From an uncultured Lachnospiraceae bacterium (GTDB lineage Bacteria > Bacillota > Clostridia > Lachnospirales > Lachnospiraceae), in contig CAJUIP010000017.1 of the NCBI GenBank assembly GCA_910586315.1, forward strand, positions 1 through 64,000: 64,000 bases of DNA, read 5' to 3'. Shown piece after piece: positions 9,158 through 17,756 of this stretch. The notes beneath the pieces are model-generated. The model searched no databases. It saw nothing but the letters and a program-made list of their open reading frames with translations, and was not told where the DNA came from. Position numbers and translations under genes: made by a program. Positions within the stretch are counted from its first letter, which is position 1; the number at the start of each line of letters is the position of its first letter.

Positions 9158-9238
9158 TGCGGAGTATTTCTCTGTTAGTGGTAGTATCGTCCGTCATTTG
9201 CCGGTATATTCATTGAATGGAAATAACTGTTCCGCACT

Positions 9239-9592
9239 TTAAAATGTTGAGTGGTTACGAATGGAGTTTTTCTGCAGTTCATTATTAAGGCGGATTAGCT
9301 TTTCTACAGCCGCATCACTGTTTAAATAGTAGTAATTGCAGACCCCCCTTTTTAAAACATCAATGAAACCGGACTCTTTTAAAATTTTTAAATGGTGGGA
9401 GACCGCCGGACGGGAAAGGCTGGTTTGTTCGGTGATCTCTTTTACATTTAAGCCGGGTACATTTCTCCTCCGGTCTGTGGCGTTAACTTCGTACAGACAC
9501 TGGATAATATTAAGTCTTGTGGGATCTCCAAGGGCGATGAAAAGTGGAATGCATTCTGTGAAAATATCTTTTAAATTAGAGGCTTCCGTCAT
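9239..9592 (-). CDS. ArsR-family winged-helix regulator
   Basis: 117 residues with the ArsR layout: FIALGDPTRLNIIQCL helix, recognition region SLSRPAVSHHLKILKESGFI (about 65-84) and wing VCNYYYLN. The metal-sensing ELCVCDL motif is absent, so it may not be a metal sensor. The start codon follows AAAGGAGGGCC. It is transcribed on its own, in the same direction as the amylase operon 150 bp downstream and divergent from the Tad locus; either could be its target, which is inference. Confidence 0.85.
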   Translation of the reverse strand: MTEASNLKDIFTECIPLFIALGDPTRLNIIQCLYEVNATDRRRNVPGLNVKEITEQTSLSRPAVSHHLKILKESGFIDVLKRGVCNYYYLNSDAAVEKLIRLNNELQKNSIRNHSTF

Positions 9593-9766
9593 GCCGGCCC
9601 TCCTTTCGGGGAATTATTGGTTTAAAAAATTGAACTAAAAACATTTTAACATTTTTATGGTTTTACGTCAATCTATTGTTGAAAATTCCTTTTATTTGAA
9701 TGCTTTATGTAATCATTTTTGTCAATTTTTGATGAAAACGAGAGGGATATTTTTACGGATATGAAA

Positions 9767-9795
9767 TTGACTTTTCTCCAGGTTTTGGAGATAAT
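9767..9795 (+). promoter_or_regulatory. sigma-A promoter of the Tad pilus locus
   Basis: TTGACT (9767-9772), 17-bp spacer, GATAAT (9790-9795). It would give an RNA leader of about 120 nt before the first pilus gene. Confidence 0.6.
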
Positions 9796-9842
9796 AAGAG
9801 CACATTCAGAAATGAGTTCTTCATTTTTTAACAAATAAAATC

Positions 9843-9875
9843 CCGGCAGGTTCGCCGGATGACCGATTCAGGTCA
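9843..9875 (+). promoter_or_regulatory. tandem hairpins in Tad leader RNA
   Basis: Two perfect 5-bp stems in a row: CCGGC-AGGTTC-GCCGG (9843-9858) and TGACC-GATTCA-GGTCA (9860-9875), followed by an A-rich stretch. Tad and pilus loci in Clostridia can be under c-di-GMP riboswitches, but I could not match this leader to that consensus. Structure is seen; function unknown. Confidence 0.4.
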
Positions 9876-9923
9876 AAATTCCAGGAATTACATTTATGAA
9901 AGACGGAAGGAGGAGGCGTGTTT

Positions 9924-10409
9924 TTGACGGTTGTAATGTTTTTAATTTTATTATCAGCGGCGGTTACCGATTGAAAGTATAAAAAGATATTTCATTGGCA
10001 GATTCTTCTGGGGATTTTTGCGGGTGTTTTAGGGATGAGGGAAAACTGGTTCCTGTTTTTCATTCATATGACCGGTACGTGTGCGGTATTTTATATTTTC
10101 TTTTTGTACAGGATGCTGGGGGCCGGGGATATTAAGCTGATGGCGCTTTGTGTTGGAATATTGGGAATCACGGATGGCTCTTTCGTGCTCTTTCTGGGCT
10201 TTCTCTGCGCCTCGGCGGAGGCTTTATGGAGACTTGGAAAACGGGGAATTCTGTGGAGCCGTCTGTCCGGACTGGCAGCCTTTGTGATTCAGTCGGGGCG
10301 TGACAGAAAAATCCGGGAGTACCCGGGCCGGACAGACCCCTGTGGGAGTCTGCGTCTGGGACCGCATTTATTTCTGGGGTACTGTGCGTTTCTTTTACTT
10401 TTCAGGTAA
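9924..10409 (+). pseudogene. prepilin peptidase (A24) interrupted by in-frame TGA
   Basis: The frame opens at TTG 9924 (or ATG 9936) after GGAAGGAGGAGG and reads ...LLSAAVTD, then TGA at 9972-9974, then KYKKIFHWQ and continues open to 10409. VTD carries the first catalytic Asp of type IV prepilin peptidases; the residue after it is normally variable and is often aromatic, so TGG (Trp) to TGA is the simplest change. The second catalytic motif GAGDIKLM follows at about codon 70. Restart at ATG 10035 would give 124 residues without the first Asp, hence inactive. First gene of the Tad locus; a second peptidase at 17757 may compensate. Could be a real nonsense mutation, a sequencing error or readthrough. 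Confidence 0.75.
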
Positions 10410-10441
10410 GCTTGGAAACCCGGTGAGAAAGGAGGAGGAAA

Positions 10442-11461
10442 ATGAAAAAAATAATGGCAGTATATGATGAGGATCCGTTTTATGCGGAACGGCTTTCCGA
10501 CTATGTAAACCGAAAGGAAAAGGGCGTGTTTTTTGCACAGGCTTTTACATCCAGAGAATGTCTGCAGGAATATGCGAGGGAAAACGAAATAGATGTTTTG
10601 CTTATGGGACTCCCAGAAAAAAAGGAAGAAATTCCCGACGTCCCCTCCAGGCGGAAAATTTATCTGGCGGAAGAGCCGGGAGAGGAAACAGGCGGAAAAG
10701 AGGCCGCGATTTATAAATACCAGTCCGGAGATGACATTATTCGAGAAGTGATGGCCGCTTATTGCGAAGCTCCGGAGACAGCATATGGGCTTCCCGGGCT
10801 TGTAAACAAGAAGAACAGGATTATAGGCATTTATTCGCCTGTGGGGCGCTGCGGAAAAACTTCTCTGGCTCTTTCTATCGGACAGATACTGGCAAAAGAG
10901 GAAAAAGTGCTCTTTATTACCCTGGATACCTTTACAGGCTTTTCCGGGCTTCTGGACGAGCAGTGGAAGCGGGATCTGTCCGATTTGATTTATTATTATA
11001 AACAGGGAAGGTTTCACGCGTTAAGACTCAACTCCATTATCTATTATCTTGGAGATATGGCCTGGCTGCCGCCAATACGGTTTCCAGACGACTATAACCA
11101 GATTACGGCTGAGGAAATGGCGGATTTCCTTCAGCAGATATTAAATGGGAGCGACTATGGGACCATCATTCTGGATATCGGAGATTATGGAAAACAGATT
11201 CTGCCGCTTTTGGAGATATGTCAGGTGGTTTACATGCCTGTAAAAGAGGATGTGATTTCCCAGGCAAAGCTTCAGGAATTTGAAGCCTACATATCGGATT
11301 GCGGCAAGAAAAGCTTAAAAGATAAATTCCACAGGCTTCACGTGCCGTTAGTGACGGGGGCGCGGCGCATGGAACATTTTCCACAGGAACTTCTGTGGGG
11401 AGATATGGGAGACTTTGTTCGAGGAATGTTAAAGGGGCAGAGAGGCTTATGGGAGAATTGA
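10442..11461 (+). CDS. tadZ: TadZ/CpaE-like pilus assembly ATPase
   Basis: 339 residues: an N-terminal receiver-like domain without the canonical phospho-Asp setting (1-115), then a MinD/ParA-type domain with a deviant P-loop IYSPVGRCGKTSLA (about 130-143), LFITLDTF and ILDIGDYG. TadZ proteins localise the Tad pilus machine at the cell. The AGGAGGAAA site precedes the start. Its end overlaps the CpaF start by 13 bp, so expression is coupled. Confidence 0.85.
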   Translation: MKKIMAVYDEDPFYAERLSDYVNRKEKGVFFAQAFTSRECLQEYARENEIDVLLMGLPEKKEEIPDVPSRRKIYLAEEPGEETGGKEAAIYKYQSGDDIIREVMAAYCEAPETAYGLPGLVNKKNRIIGIYSPVGRCGKTSLALSIGQILAKEEKVLFITLDTFTGFSGLLDEQWKRDLSDLIYYYKQGRFHALRLNSIIYYLGDMAWLPPIRFPDDYNQITAEEMADFLQQILNGSDYGTIILDIGDYGKQILPLLEICQVVYMPVKEDVISQAKLQEFEAYISDCGKKSLKDKFHRLHVPLVTGARRMEHFPQELLWGDMGDFVRGMLKGQRGLWEN

Positions 11462-12633
11462 AAAAGAGGATGAAGGAAGAAATTCTTCAGGGAATTTCTT
11501 ACCAGAAACAGTTTTCAGATGAGGAAATATCAGAGCTGATTGATGAAAAGATTATGGAGCAGACGGAAAAAGAACCTATGTCGTTAAAAGAGAGATTACT
11601 GCTTCAAAAAGAGCTGTTCGATTCTTTCAGGAGGCTGGATATTCTTCAGGAACTGGTGGACAATCCCTCTGTTACGGAAATTATGGTGAACGGGCCGGGG
11701 GATGTATTTGTGGAAACCGGGGGAAGAATCAGGCGGTGGGACAAGTCTTTTGAGTCCAAAGAGCAGCTTACAGATCTGATTTTACAGATTGTGGGACGTG
11801 TCAACAGAATTGTAAATACCTCCTCCCCCATTGCTGACGCCAGACTGTCGGACGGCTCCAGAGTTCATGTGGTGCTGGAGCCCGTTGCCCTGAACGGGCC
11901 GATTCTTACAATCAGAAAATTTCCGGAGCCGATTACTATGAAACGGCTTCTGGAATACGGAAGCGTTTCCGGGGAGGCGGCAGAGCTTTTGAGGATGCTG
12001 GTTTCTGCCCGCTATAATATCTTTGTCAGCGGGGGAACAGGGGCGGGAAAGACAACATTTTTAAACGCGCTTTCTGAGTTTATTCCGCCGGAAGAGCGGG
12101 TGATTACCATTGAAGACTCGGCGGAGTTAAAGCTGTCCCATATTGAAAATCTGGTTCGTCTGGAGACCAGAGATGCCAATGCGGAGGGGGAAGGGGCAAT
12201 TGGGATTGGGATGTTGATTCGGGCAGCCCTCCGCATGAGGCCGGACAGAATTGTGATCGGGGAAGTGAGAGGAAAGGAGGCATTTGATTTACTTCAGGCC
12301 ATGAATACGGGACATGACGGAAGTTTCTCCACCGGTCACGGAAATAGTCCCAGGGATATGTTAGCCAGATTGGAAACCATGGTGCTTATGGCATCGGATT
12401 TACCGCTTTCCGCGGTCCGGGGGCAAATCGCATCGGCAGTGGATGTGATGGTGCATGTGACCCGCATGCGTGATAAGAGTAGAAAAGTGGTTGCTGTTGA
12501 GGAGGTGGATGGAATTGAAAACGGGGAAATTATTCTCAATCCCATATTCTCCTGCAAAGAAGACGGCTGTCTTAAAAAAGTGGGAGACCTTAAACATAAG
12601 GAAAAACTCAGACTGGCAGGGTATGGACTATAA
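11449..12633 (+). CDS. cpaF: CpaF/TadA-family pilus assembly ATPase
   Basis: 394 residues. N-terminal helical region, then NPSVTEIMVNGPGDVFVE, Walker A SGGTGAGKTT (about 194-203), Asp box ITIEDSAEL, RPDRIVIGEVRG (Walker B) and the His box STGHGNSP. This is the hexameric motor for Tad pilus extension (and retraction) at the inner face of the membrane. The start at 11449 inside the tadZ end was preferred over 11395 because GAGAGG precedes it and family proteins start near this point. Confidence 0.93.
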   Translation: MGELKKRMKEEILQGISYQKQFSDEEISELIDEKIMEQTEKEPMSLKERLLLQKELFDSFRRLDILQELVDNPSVTEIMVNGPGDVFVETGGRIRRWDKSFESKEQLTDLILQIVGRVNRIVNTSSPIADARLSDGSRVHVVLEPVALNGPILTIRKFPEPITMKRLLEYGSVSGEAAELLRMLVSARYNIFVSGGTGAGKTTFLNALSEFIPPEERVITIEDSAELKLSHIENLVRLETRDANAEGEGAIGIGMLIRAALRMRPDRIVIGEVRGKEAFDLLQAMNTGHDGSFSTGHGNSPRDMLARLETMVLMASDLPLSAVRGQIASAVDVMVHVTRMRDKSRKVVAVEEVDGIENGEIILNPIFSCKEDGCLKKVGDLKHKEKLRLAGYGL

Positions 12634-13360
12634 GATTTATGAGCTAAGTAAAAAGGAATGGCTGCTCTATGGAGGGCAGGGAGGTCTATACCTTGCGGTA
12701 CTCAGCTTTGTGTTTTACCGGAGCATTTTCGTTTTCCTTCTGCTTCTTCCTTTGGGAGTATGCTATCCGATTTTTATGAAGAAGGACTTAAAAAAGAAGC
12801 GGATGGAGCAGCTTAATCTTCAGTTTAAAGATGCGATTCTTTCCGTGGCGGCCAGTTTAAGGGCGGGATATTCTGTGGAAAACGCCTTTGCGGTATCTTT
12901 GGATGAGGTAAGCCGGATATACGGCGAGGATTCTATGATTTCTAAGGAAATCCGGCTTCTGCTTCAAAAAAACAGGATGAACCTGACCTTTGAGGAGGCT
13001 TTGGAGAACTTTGCTGCGCGGAGCGGGCTGGAGGATGTGAAAAGCTTTTCCGATGTATTTCTGGCAGCAAGGAGAAACGGCGGCGGCCTCATGAAAATTA
13101 TAGCCAGGACGGCGGAGATTATCGGAGAAAAAATACGTGTTCAGGAAGATATCATTACAGCCACCGCCTCCAGGCGGATGGAACAAAAGGTTATGAGCGC
13201 GGTTCCTGTTTTGATTGTGTTCTATATGGAGCTTACCTCCCCCGGCTTTTTTGATATTCTTTATACCAGCGTGGCAGGGAGAATCATTATGACAGCATGT
13301 CTTTTGGTATATCTTGGAGCCTTATATATGGCCAAAACGTTTATGGAGATTTCAGTATGA
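12623..13360 (+). CDS. tadB: TadB-like type II secretion F-domain protein
   Basis: 245 residues. Two membrane spans near residues 20-52, a cytoplasmic T2SSF domain (LQFKDAILSVAASLRAGYSVENAF) and two C-terminal spans. TadB and TadC form the membrane platform that couples CpaF to pilin. The start ATG at 12623 overlaps the cpaF end by 11 bp and its own end overlaps tadC in ATGA. Confidence 0.88.
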   Translation: MDYKIYELSKKEWLLYGGQGGLYLAVLSFVFYRSIFVFLLLLPLGVCYPIFMKKDLKKKRMEQLNLQFKDAILSVAASLRAGYSVENAFAVSLDEVSRIYGEDSMISKEIRLLLQKNRMNLTFEEALENFAARSGLEDVKSFSDVFLAARRNGGGLMKIIARTAEIIGEKIRVQEDIITATASRRMEQKVMSAVPVLIVFYMELTSPGFFDILYTSVAGRIIMTACLLVYLGALYMAKTFMEISV

Positions 13361-14580
13361 AGGCAAAGAAGAATGTTCTGTGGAAACGCTATGGGAAATA
13401 TGGGGTCTGTGCGGGGGCCGGATGTATTTTGTTTTTACTGGCGGAGTTTGTGGAAGCTGCAGAAAATCCTGTGGAAAAAGGTGTGCTTCGGAGGAATCCC
13501 TGTGGACAGGGAGATGCGGTCTACGAATTTTATGTGGATGGGCTGGGAGGCGGAGAGAATTCCATGGAGGTTTCTGTGTCGGTGCCGGAGAGACGGATGA
13601 ACAAAGAACAGTTTTCCGATTGTGTGGACGAAGCGGTAACGATTCTGTGTCAGAGAATGCTGGGAGAGAACGCTTCCCTTCAGGAAGTATGTCATGATCT
13701 TGTTCTTGAAAAGGAGATTCCGGAGTTTGGTTTCAAAGTTTCCTGGGAGTCAGAGAAACCGGAAATCATCAGCAATATGGGACTTGTAGAGAACGGGAAC
13801 GTGCCGGAGGAGGGGGAGGTTGTTTATCTGAAGACAACTTTGGCATGCGGAGAGGAAACGGAAGCTTTTGAGATTCCGGTTACGGTTGTAAAAACAGGGG
13901 ACTCAATTCTGAACCAGTTTATGGACCGCCTGGAGATGGTGGCCGGACAAAATATGGATCAGGAAGAGATTGCCCTTCCTGGAGAATTTGGCGGAGACGC
14001 ACTGACCTACCGGAGAAAGGGGCACTCTCAAAATATGCTTTTAATTCTGCTGGGGCCTGTGTCCGCAGGGTGTCTTTATTTAAAAGAGTTCAGAGACGAA
14101 CAAATGAAGCGTAAAAAACGGGAGGACAGCCTGTTACTCGATTATCCGGACCTGGTTTCCGGATTCCTCATTCTTACCGGAGCCGGGTATTCCATAAAAC
14201 AGGCTTTAAAAAAAATGACAGCAGATCACAAAAAAGCAGGGAAGAGCGGGTTTCATCCGGTTTATGAAGAAATGCAGATTACATTAAATCAAGTGGAAAC
14301 GGGAACGCCGGAGGTACAGGCCTATGCGGAATTTGGAAAACGCTGCGGTCTCCAATGCTACATAAAGTTCGCCGCCCTTTTGGAGAGCACTGTCAGTACA
14401 GGAGGGAAGAATATGAGAAAGCTCATGGAGGATGAAATGGAAGCAGCTTTTCAAAAAAGGACGGATTTTGCCAAAAGAAAGGGAGAGGAAGCGTCCACCA
14501 GACTTCTGCTTCCCATGTTTTGCATGTTAGGCGTTGTGATGGTTATGGTTGTGTCCCCGGCGCTTCTGGCGTTGGGGTGA
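13357..14580 (+). CDS. tadC: TadC-like protein with large N-terminal extracytoplasmic domain
   Basis: 407 residues, longer than a usual TadC of about 300. A span at residues 14-34 leads to an extracytoplasmic region of about 190 residues with several Cys (CGQGD, SDCVDE, ILCQRM, VCHDL), then a span (NMLLILLGPVSAGCLYL), the T2SSF domain (LLDYPDLVSGFLILTGAGYSIKQAL) and a C-terminal span. The added domain has no fold I recognise. Translation is coupled to tadB by ATGA. Confidence 0.82.
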   Translation: MKAKKNVLWKRYGKYGVCAGAGCILFLLAEFVEAAENPVEKGVLRRNPCGQGDAVYEFYVDGLGGGENSMEVSVSVPERRMNKEQFSDCVDEAVTILCQRMLGENASLQEVCHDLVLEKEIPEFGFKVSWESEKPEIISNMGLVENGNVPEEGEVVYLKTTLACGEETEAFEIPVTVVKTGDSILNQFMDRLEMVAGQNMDQEEIALPGEFGGDALTYRRKGHSQNMLLILLGPVSAGCLYLKEFRDEQMKRKKREDSLLLDYPDLVSGFLILTGAGYSIKQALKKMTADHKKAGKSGFHPVYEEMQITLNQVETGTPEVQAYAEFGKRCGLQCYIKFAALLESTVSTGGKNMRKLMEDEMEAAFQKRTDFAKRKGEEASTRLLLPMFCMLGVVMVMVVSPALLALG

Positions 14581-14593
14581 AAGGAGATAAGAA

Positions 14594-14761
14594 ATGAAGA
14601 TCAGGGAATTTCTGATGGAGGAGGACGGCGTGGGTGTCATTGAAGTGGTTTTAATCCTTGTGGTGCTCATTGGATTGGTGATTGTTTTTAAGGGACAGAT
14701 CAATAAGCTGCTCAACAACATTTTCACAGAAATTAATAAGCAGTCCAAAGAGGTATATTAG
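14594..14761 (+). CDS. Flp1-like type IVb pilin
   Basis: 55 residues: MKIREFLMEEDGVGVIEVV, hydrophobic helix LILVVLIGLVIVF, then KGQINKLLNNIFTEIN. The short N-terminus, G-V-G-V-I-E processing region with Glu at mature position about 5, and single helix match the Flp1-like pilin family of Gram-positive Tad loci. Ribosome site AAGGAGATAAG lies just upstream. It sits between tadC (14 bp) and the DUF5702 gene (2 bp). Expected to be the major pilin and substrate of the prepilin peptidase. Confidence 0.85.
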   Translation: MKIREFLMEEDGVGVIEVVLILVVLIGLVIVFKGQINKLLNNIFTEINKQSKEVY

Positions 14762-14763
14762 CC

Positions 14764-16608
14764 ATGAGGAAGCGGGGAGAGATAACCGTGTTTTTAAGCC
14801 TTATTCTGGTCTGCATGATGTCGCTTTTCATGGGTCTTTTGGAATCAGCCAGGACGGCCGGGGCAAGGCTGTATCTGAATATGGCGGCCAATTCGGCTAT
14901 GTCCTCTGTGATGAGCCAGTATAACAAAAATCTCTGGGATATGTACCATCTTCTGTTTTTGGAGTTTGAATCTGAGACTGCCATTGAACAGTCTTTTGAG
15001 GAATACCTTCAGTTTTATCTGGAACAGGAGAATTTATACCCCATGAAAAATAAGGGGGTTGTACTATCCGAAATTGTGACTATGCAGGAAAACGGGGGTG
15101 AGGCGCTGGAGGACGAAATTCTCTCCTATATGAAGTACCGCCTGCCAAAAGCGGTAGAAAACCTTTCCGGTCTCGGACAGGAGGCAGCAGAAGCCGGGAA
15201 AGCGGGGGACTTTAAGAATCTTTTTGAGGTGTGCATGCAGGCCGGGAAGAAGGCAAGGAAGCTGGAAAAAGCAAGACGTGCCTTAGAGACTGCCCTTGCT
15301 GAGATGAAAAAAGGAAAGGAGGAACTGGAGGAGGCGGCAGAGAAAGAGAAGGAGCGCCGTTTTGAGACTGCCGCTGAAAAACTGATAAAGAAAATGAAGC
15401 AGTTTCCGGGTCTTGTGGATGCGTATGAGAACGAAATAGCTAAGATTTCCGAACATATGGAATCGGACGGAGATTTTCGCAAAAACGAAGATTGTGATTT
15501 GCAAGCGGCGAAAACCATGAAAAACGAAGCGGAGGCTTATGGGACAGTGGAAGCGTCAGCAAGAGAAATGCTGCTCCAGTACAGGGAGAAGGAAAACCTG
15601 ACAGAATCCGGACGAATATGCCTGGAGGAGATGGAGGAGAGCTTTGCCGACAGTCAGGAGGAAGAGGAGGTGGACTGGGAGGAAATACGAGACTGGATGG
15701 AACTGGTGGAAATTCCGGACGGATTGGGGGCAGAACGGTTTGACGGCGAAAAATCAAAGAGTGTGGACCGGCTGGAAGATATCTTGAGCGGAGAGCTATT
15801 GGCGCTTGTTTTACCGGAAGGCACAGATATATCGGAAAAATCAGTTTCCTTAAAAAACAGGCCCGCGACTGAAGCAAGCGGAGGCAGCGGGCCGGGAAAG
15901 GATCCGGTAAAACAGCTTTTGCTTAATGAATATATTTTTCTTTTCTTTGACTCTTTCCGTGAAAAATGTACAGGACGAAAAACCATAGAAAATCAGGCGC
16001 TTCTTTATGAGCAGGAGTATCTGCTTTGCGGGAAAGCTTCAGATAAGGAGAATCTGAAAAGTACAGTAGAAGAGATCCTGGCTGTCCGGGGAGCGGCAAA
16101 TTTTGCATATCTTCTGAGCATGCCGGATTTAAAGGCGCAGGCTGAGGAACTGGCGGCAGTTCTGGCGGGAGGAAATCTGTCCATGCAGATTGTGATATCC
16201 TTATTTATTCTGGCGATTTGGGCATTGGGGGAAGCCGTGTGGGATGTGAGAAGTCTGCTGGATGGGGGAAAAATCCGATTCTGGAAGGACGAAACCACAT
16301 GGAAGCTCAGCCTGGACAGTTTGCTCTCCCTGGAGTTTCTGAGTGGAAAAGCGGAAGAAAAAGAGGACGGAAGAGATTACCATGATTATCTCAGAGTCCT
16401 GTTCTTGTTAAAAGATGCCCGCACGCGCAATGACAGAATGATGAACGTGATCCAGTGGAATGTACAGACAAAGCAGAGTGATTTCTCTGTGAAAGATTGT
16501 GCACATCAGATTGAAATTAAGGCAGATATTGTGCAAAGACATGTTTTTGGCATACAGACTCCATATGAGCAGACGGTGCGTACAGAATGGTCTTATGAAA
16601 GGAGGTGA
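14764..16608 (+). CDS. DUF5702 protein of the Tad locus
   Basis: 614 residues. It begins MRKRGEITVFLSLILVCMMSL, a hydrophobic TadG-like N-terminus, followed by LESARTAGARLYLNMAANSAMSS. A long charged coiled-coil region lies around 155-210 (Lys/Glu/Ala-rich). A hydrophobic stretch NLSMQIVISLFILAIWALGEA lies around 470-490. This matches the DUF5702 proteins regularly found in Tad loci of Lachnospiraceae, which probably replace TadG as an extracellular or membrane-anchored minor component. Exact role is unknown. Two bases separate it from the pilin gene. Confidence 0.8.
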   Translation: MRKRGEITVFLSLILVCMMSLFMGLLESARTAGARLYLNMAANSAMSSVMSQYNKNLWDMYHLLFLEFESETAIEQSFEEYLQFYLEQENLYPMKNKGVVLSEIVTMQENGGEALEDEILSYMKYRLPKAVENLSGLGQEAAEAGKAGDFKNLFEVCMQAGKKARKLEKARRALETALAEMKKGKEELEEAAEKEKERRFETAAEKLIKKMKQFPGLVDAYENEIAKISEHMESDGDFRKNEDCDLQAAKTMKNEAEAYGTVEASAREMLLQYREKENLTESGRICLEEMEESFADSQEEEEVDWEEIRDWMELVEIPDGLGAERFDGEKSKSVDRLEDILSGELLALVLPEGTDISEKSVSLKNRPATEASGGSGPGKDPVKQLLLNEYIFLFFDSFREKCTGRKTIENQALLYEQEYLLCGKASDKENLKSTVEEILAVRGAANFAYLLSMPDLKAQAEELAAVLAGGNLSMQIVISLFILAIWALGEAVWDVRSLLDGGKIRFWKDETTWKLSLDSLLSLEFLSGKAEEKEDGRDYHDYLRVLFLLKDARTRNDRMMNVIQWNVQTKQSDFSVKDCAHQIEIKADIVQRHVFGIQTPYEQTVRTEWSYERR

Positions 16609-17679
16609 ATGGCGGTGCTCCCTTTTCCGGGAAATATTTTAATTCAAACGATGCTCTTGAAATTTCGGCTGCGGTGTAAAAATGCAAAGTCTCTCCAAGT
16701 ACCTTGTAGTATCCCCCTGACGTGTTATAAAAAACGATGTATGCCAGAAAAGGGAGTACTGCCATTCATCTCCTTGAAAAGAAAGGCTTCGGCCAGCATC
16801 ACTGTGGAAGTGGCTGTATGTCTGCCTTTGTTTGTATTTTTTTCTATGGCTCTTTTGATGCCGATGAAATGGCTGGATCAGCAAAGGCAGATACAGACTG
16901 TCATGGAGAGCCTGGGAGAAAGCTGGAGCCAGTATCTGTATGCATTGGAGGAAGGAGAAAATCAAGAGGAAGGAGAAAATCAAGAAGAAAGAGAAAATCA
17001 GGAGAAAGGAGAAAATCAAGAGAAAGGAGGAAATCGAGAGAAAAGAGGATATCAAGAGCAGGGAGCAAATCGAGAGGAACAAGAATATGAGGTTCCGGTC
17101 TCAGATATGGCTGCGGGGCTTTTGCTGAAGGGAAATCTCAGCAGATATACAGAAAATGTATCGGTAAAGAGGGTTGAGGTTCCGGATGAATCTGGTCATA
17201 TTTACATAGAAGCAGAATTCAGGGAAACCATACCGTTTTTTGCCGCACCAGGTTCCGGGGTTCTTATGAAAGCGGCAGTGAAGAGGAGAAGCTGGATTGG
17301 CTTAAACGGGAAGTTAAAGGAAAGGGGGACAGGATCCGAAAATGAGAACCATGAGAACACTGTTGTGTACGTAGGCGCCTCCATGGGGAGATATCACTGG
17401 TATCGGGACTGCCACTATCTTTCAAACCAATATGAGGCAGTTCCCTTTGAACAAATTATAAACCGGAGAAATTCCTTCGGAAGGAAATATACCGCATGTG
17501 CCAGGTGCGCCAAAAGTACGGATTTGGCGGAAACCGTCTACGTGACGGAAGGGGGCGGGCACTATCATCTGGACAAGTCATGTACGGCGATGGTGTCCTA
17601 TGTGCGAAGCCTGCCCCTTGATGAGGTCAGACACCTGGGTGCCTGTTCCTACTGTGAAAGAAGGAAAGGGAGAGAATGA
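16609..17679 (+). CDS. TadE-like pseudopilin with repeat and Cys/His-rich tail
   Basis: 356 residues. The pilin-like helix ASITVEVAVCLPLFVFFSMALL lies near residues 62-83, after an unusually long N-terminal lead. Residues 114-161 are eight six-residue repeats of the E-E-G-E-N-Q type. The C-terminus holds two similar modules: YHWYRDCHYL...CARC and HYHLDKSCTAM...CSYC, each with His, Cys and a CxxC pair, suggestive of metal binding or disulfides. The start follows a perfect AAAGGAGGTGA and directly abuts the upstream stop; ATG 16741 would give a conventional pilin-length lead but has no ribosome site. Confidence 0.72.
   Translation: MAVLPFPGNILIQTMLLKFRLRCKNAKSLQVPCSIPLTCYKKRCMPEKGVLPFISLKRKASASITVEVAVCLPLFVFFSMALLMPMKWLDQQRQIQTVMESLGESWSQYLYALEEGENQEEGENQEERENQEKGENQEKGGNREKRGYQEQGANREEQEYEVPVSDMAAGLLLKGNLSRYTENVSVKRVEVPDESGHIYIEAEFRETIPFFAAPGSGVLMKAAVKRRSWIGLNGKLKERGTGSENENHENTVVYVGASMGRYHWYRDCHYLSNQYEAVPFEQIINRRNSFGRKYTACARCAKSTDLAETVYVTEGGGHYHLDKSCTAMVSYVRSLPLDEVRHLGACSYCERRKGRE
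16948..17091 (+). repeat. eight 18-bp in-frame tandem repeats
   Basis: Consensus GAAGGAGAAAATCAAGAG repeated eight times with growing divergence toward the 3' end. Each unit codes six residues (EEGENQ, EEGENQ, EERENQ, EKGENQ, EKGGNR, EKRGYQ, EQGANR, EEQEYE). Being a multiple of three, copy-number change would keep the frame. Confidence 0.9.
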
Positions 17680-17756
17680 GCTTTTTGCGGCCTGGGCTGA
17701 GATAAGAGATATTCCTGTGGTACAGATATAAATATGAAGCAATAGGAGGAACACGT

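Larger units (their letters stand above)
9593..9923. other. 331-bp spacer between ArsR gene and Tad locus
   Basis: AT-rich DNA with no credible gene. It holds the Tad promoter (9767-9795), two consecutive hairpins (9843-9875) and the ribosome site GGAAGGAGGAGG before 9924. No known riboswitch consensus was recognised in the leader. Confidence 0.6.

Noticed and set aside
9924..10409. Treating the TGA as a selenocysteine codon
   Set aside because: Prepilin peptidases are not known selenoproteins, Trp is the natural one-base alternative, and I could not identify a bacterial SECIS hairpin immediately after the codon. Left only as a check in the finding.
16639..17128. Overlapping frames through the 18-bp repeat (plus and minus strands)
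   Set aside because: They arise because a repeat of six codons is open in several frames; only the frame starting at 16609 has a ribosome site and a pilin helix.
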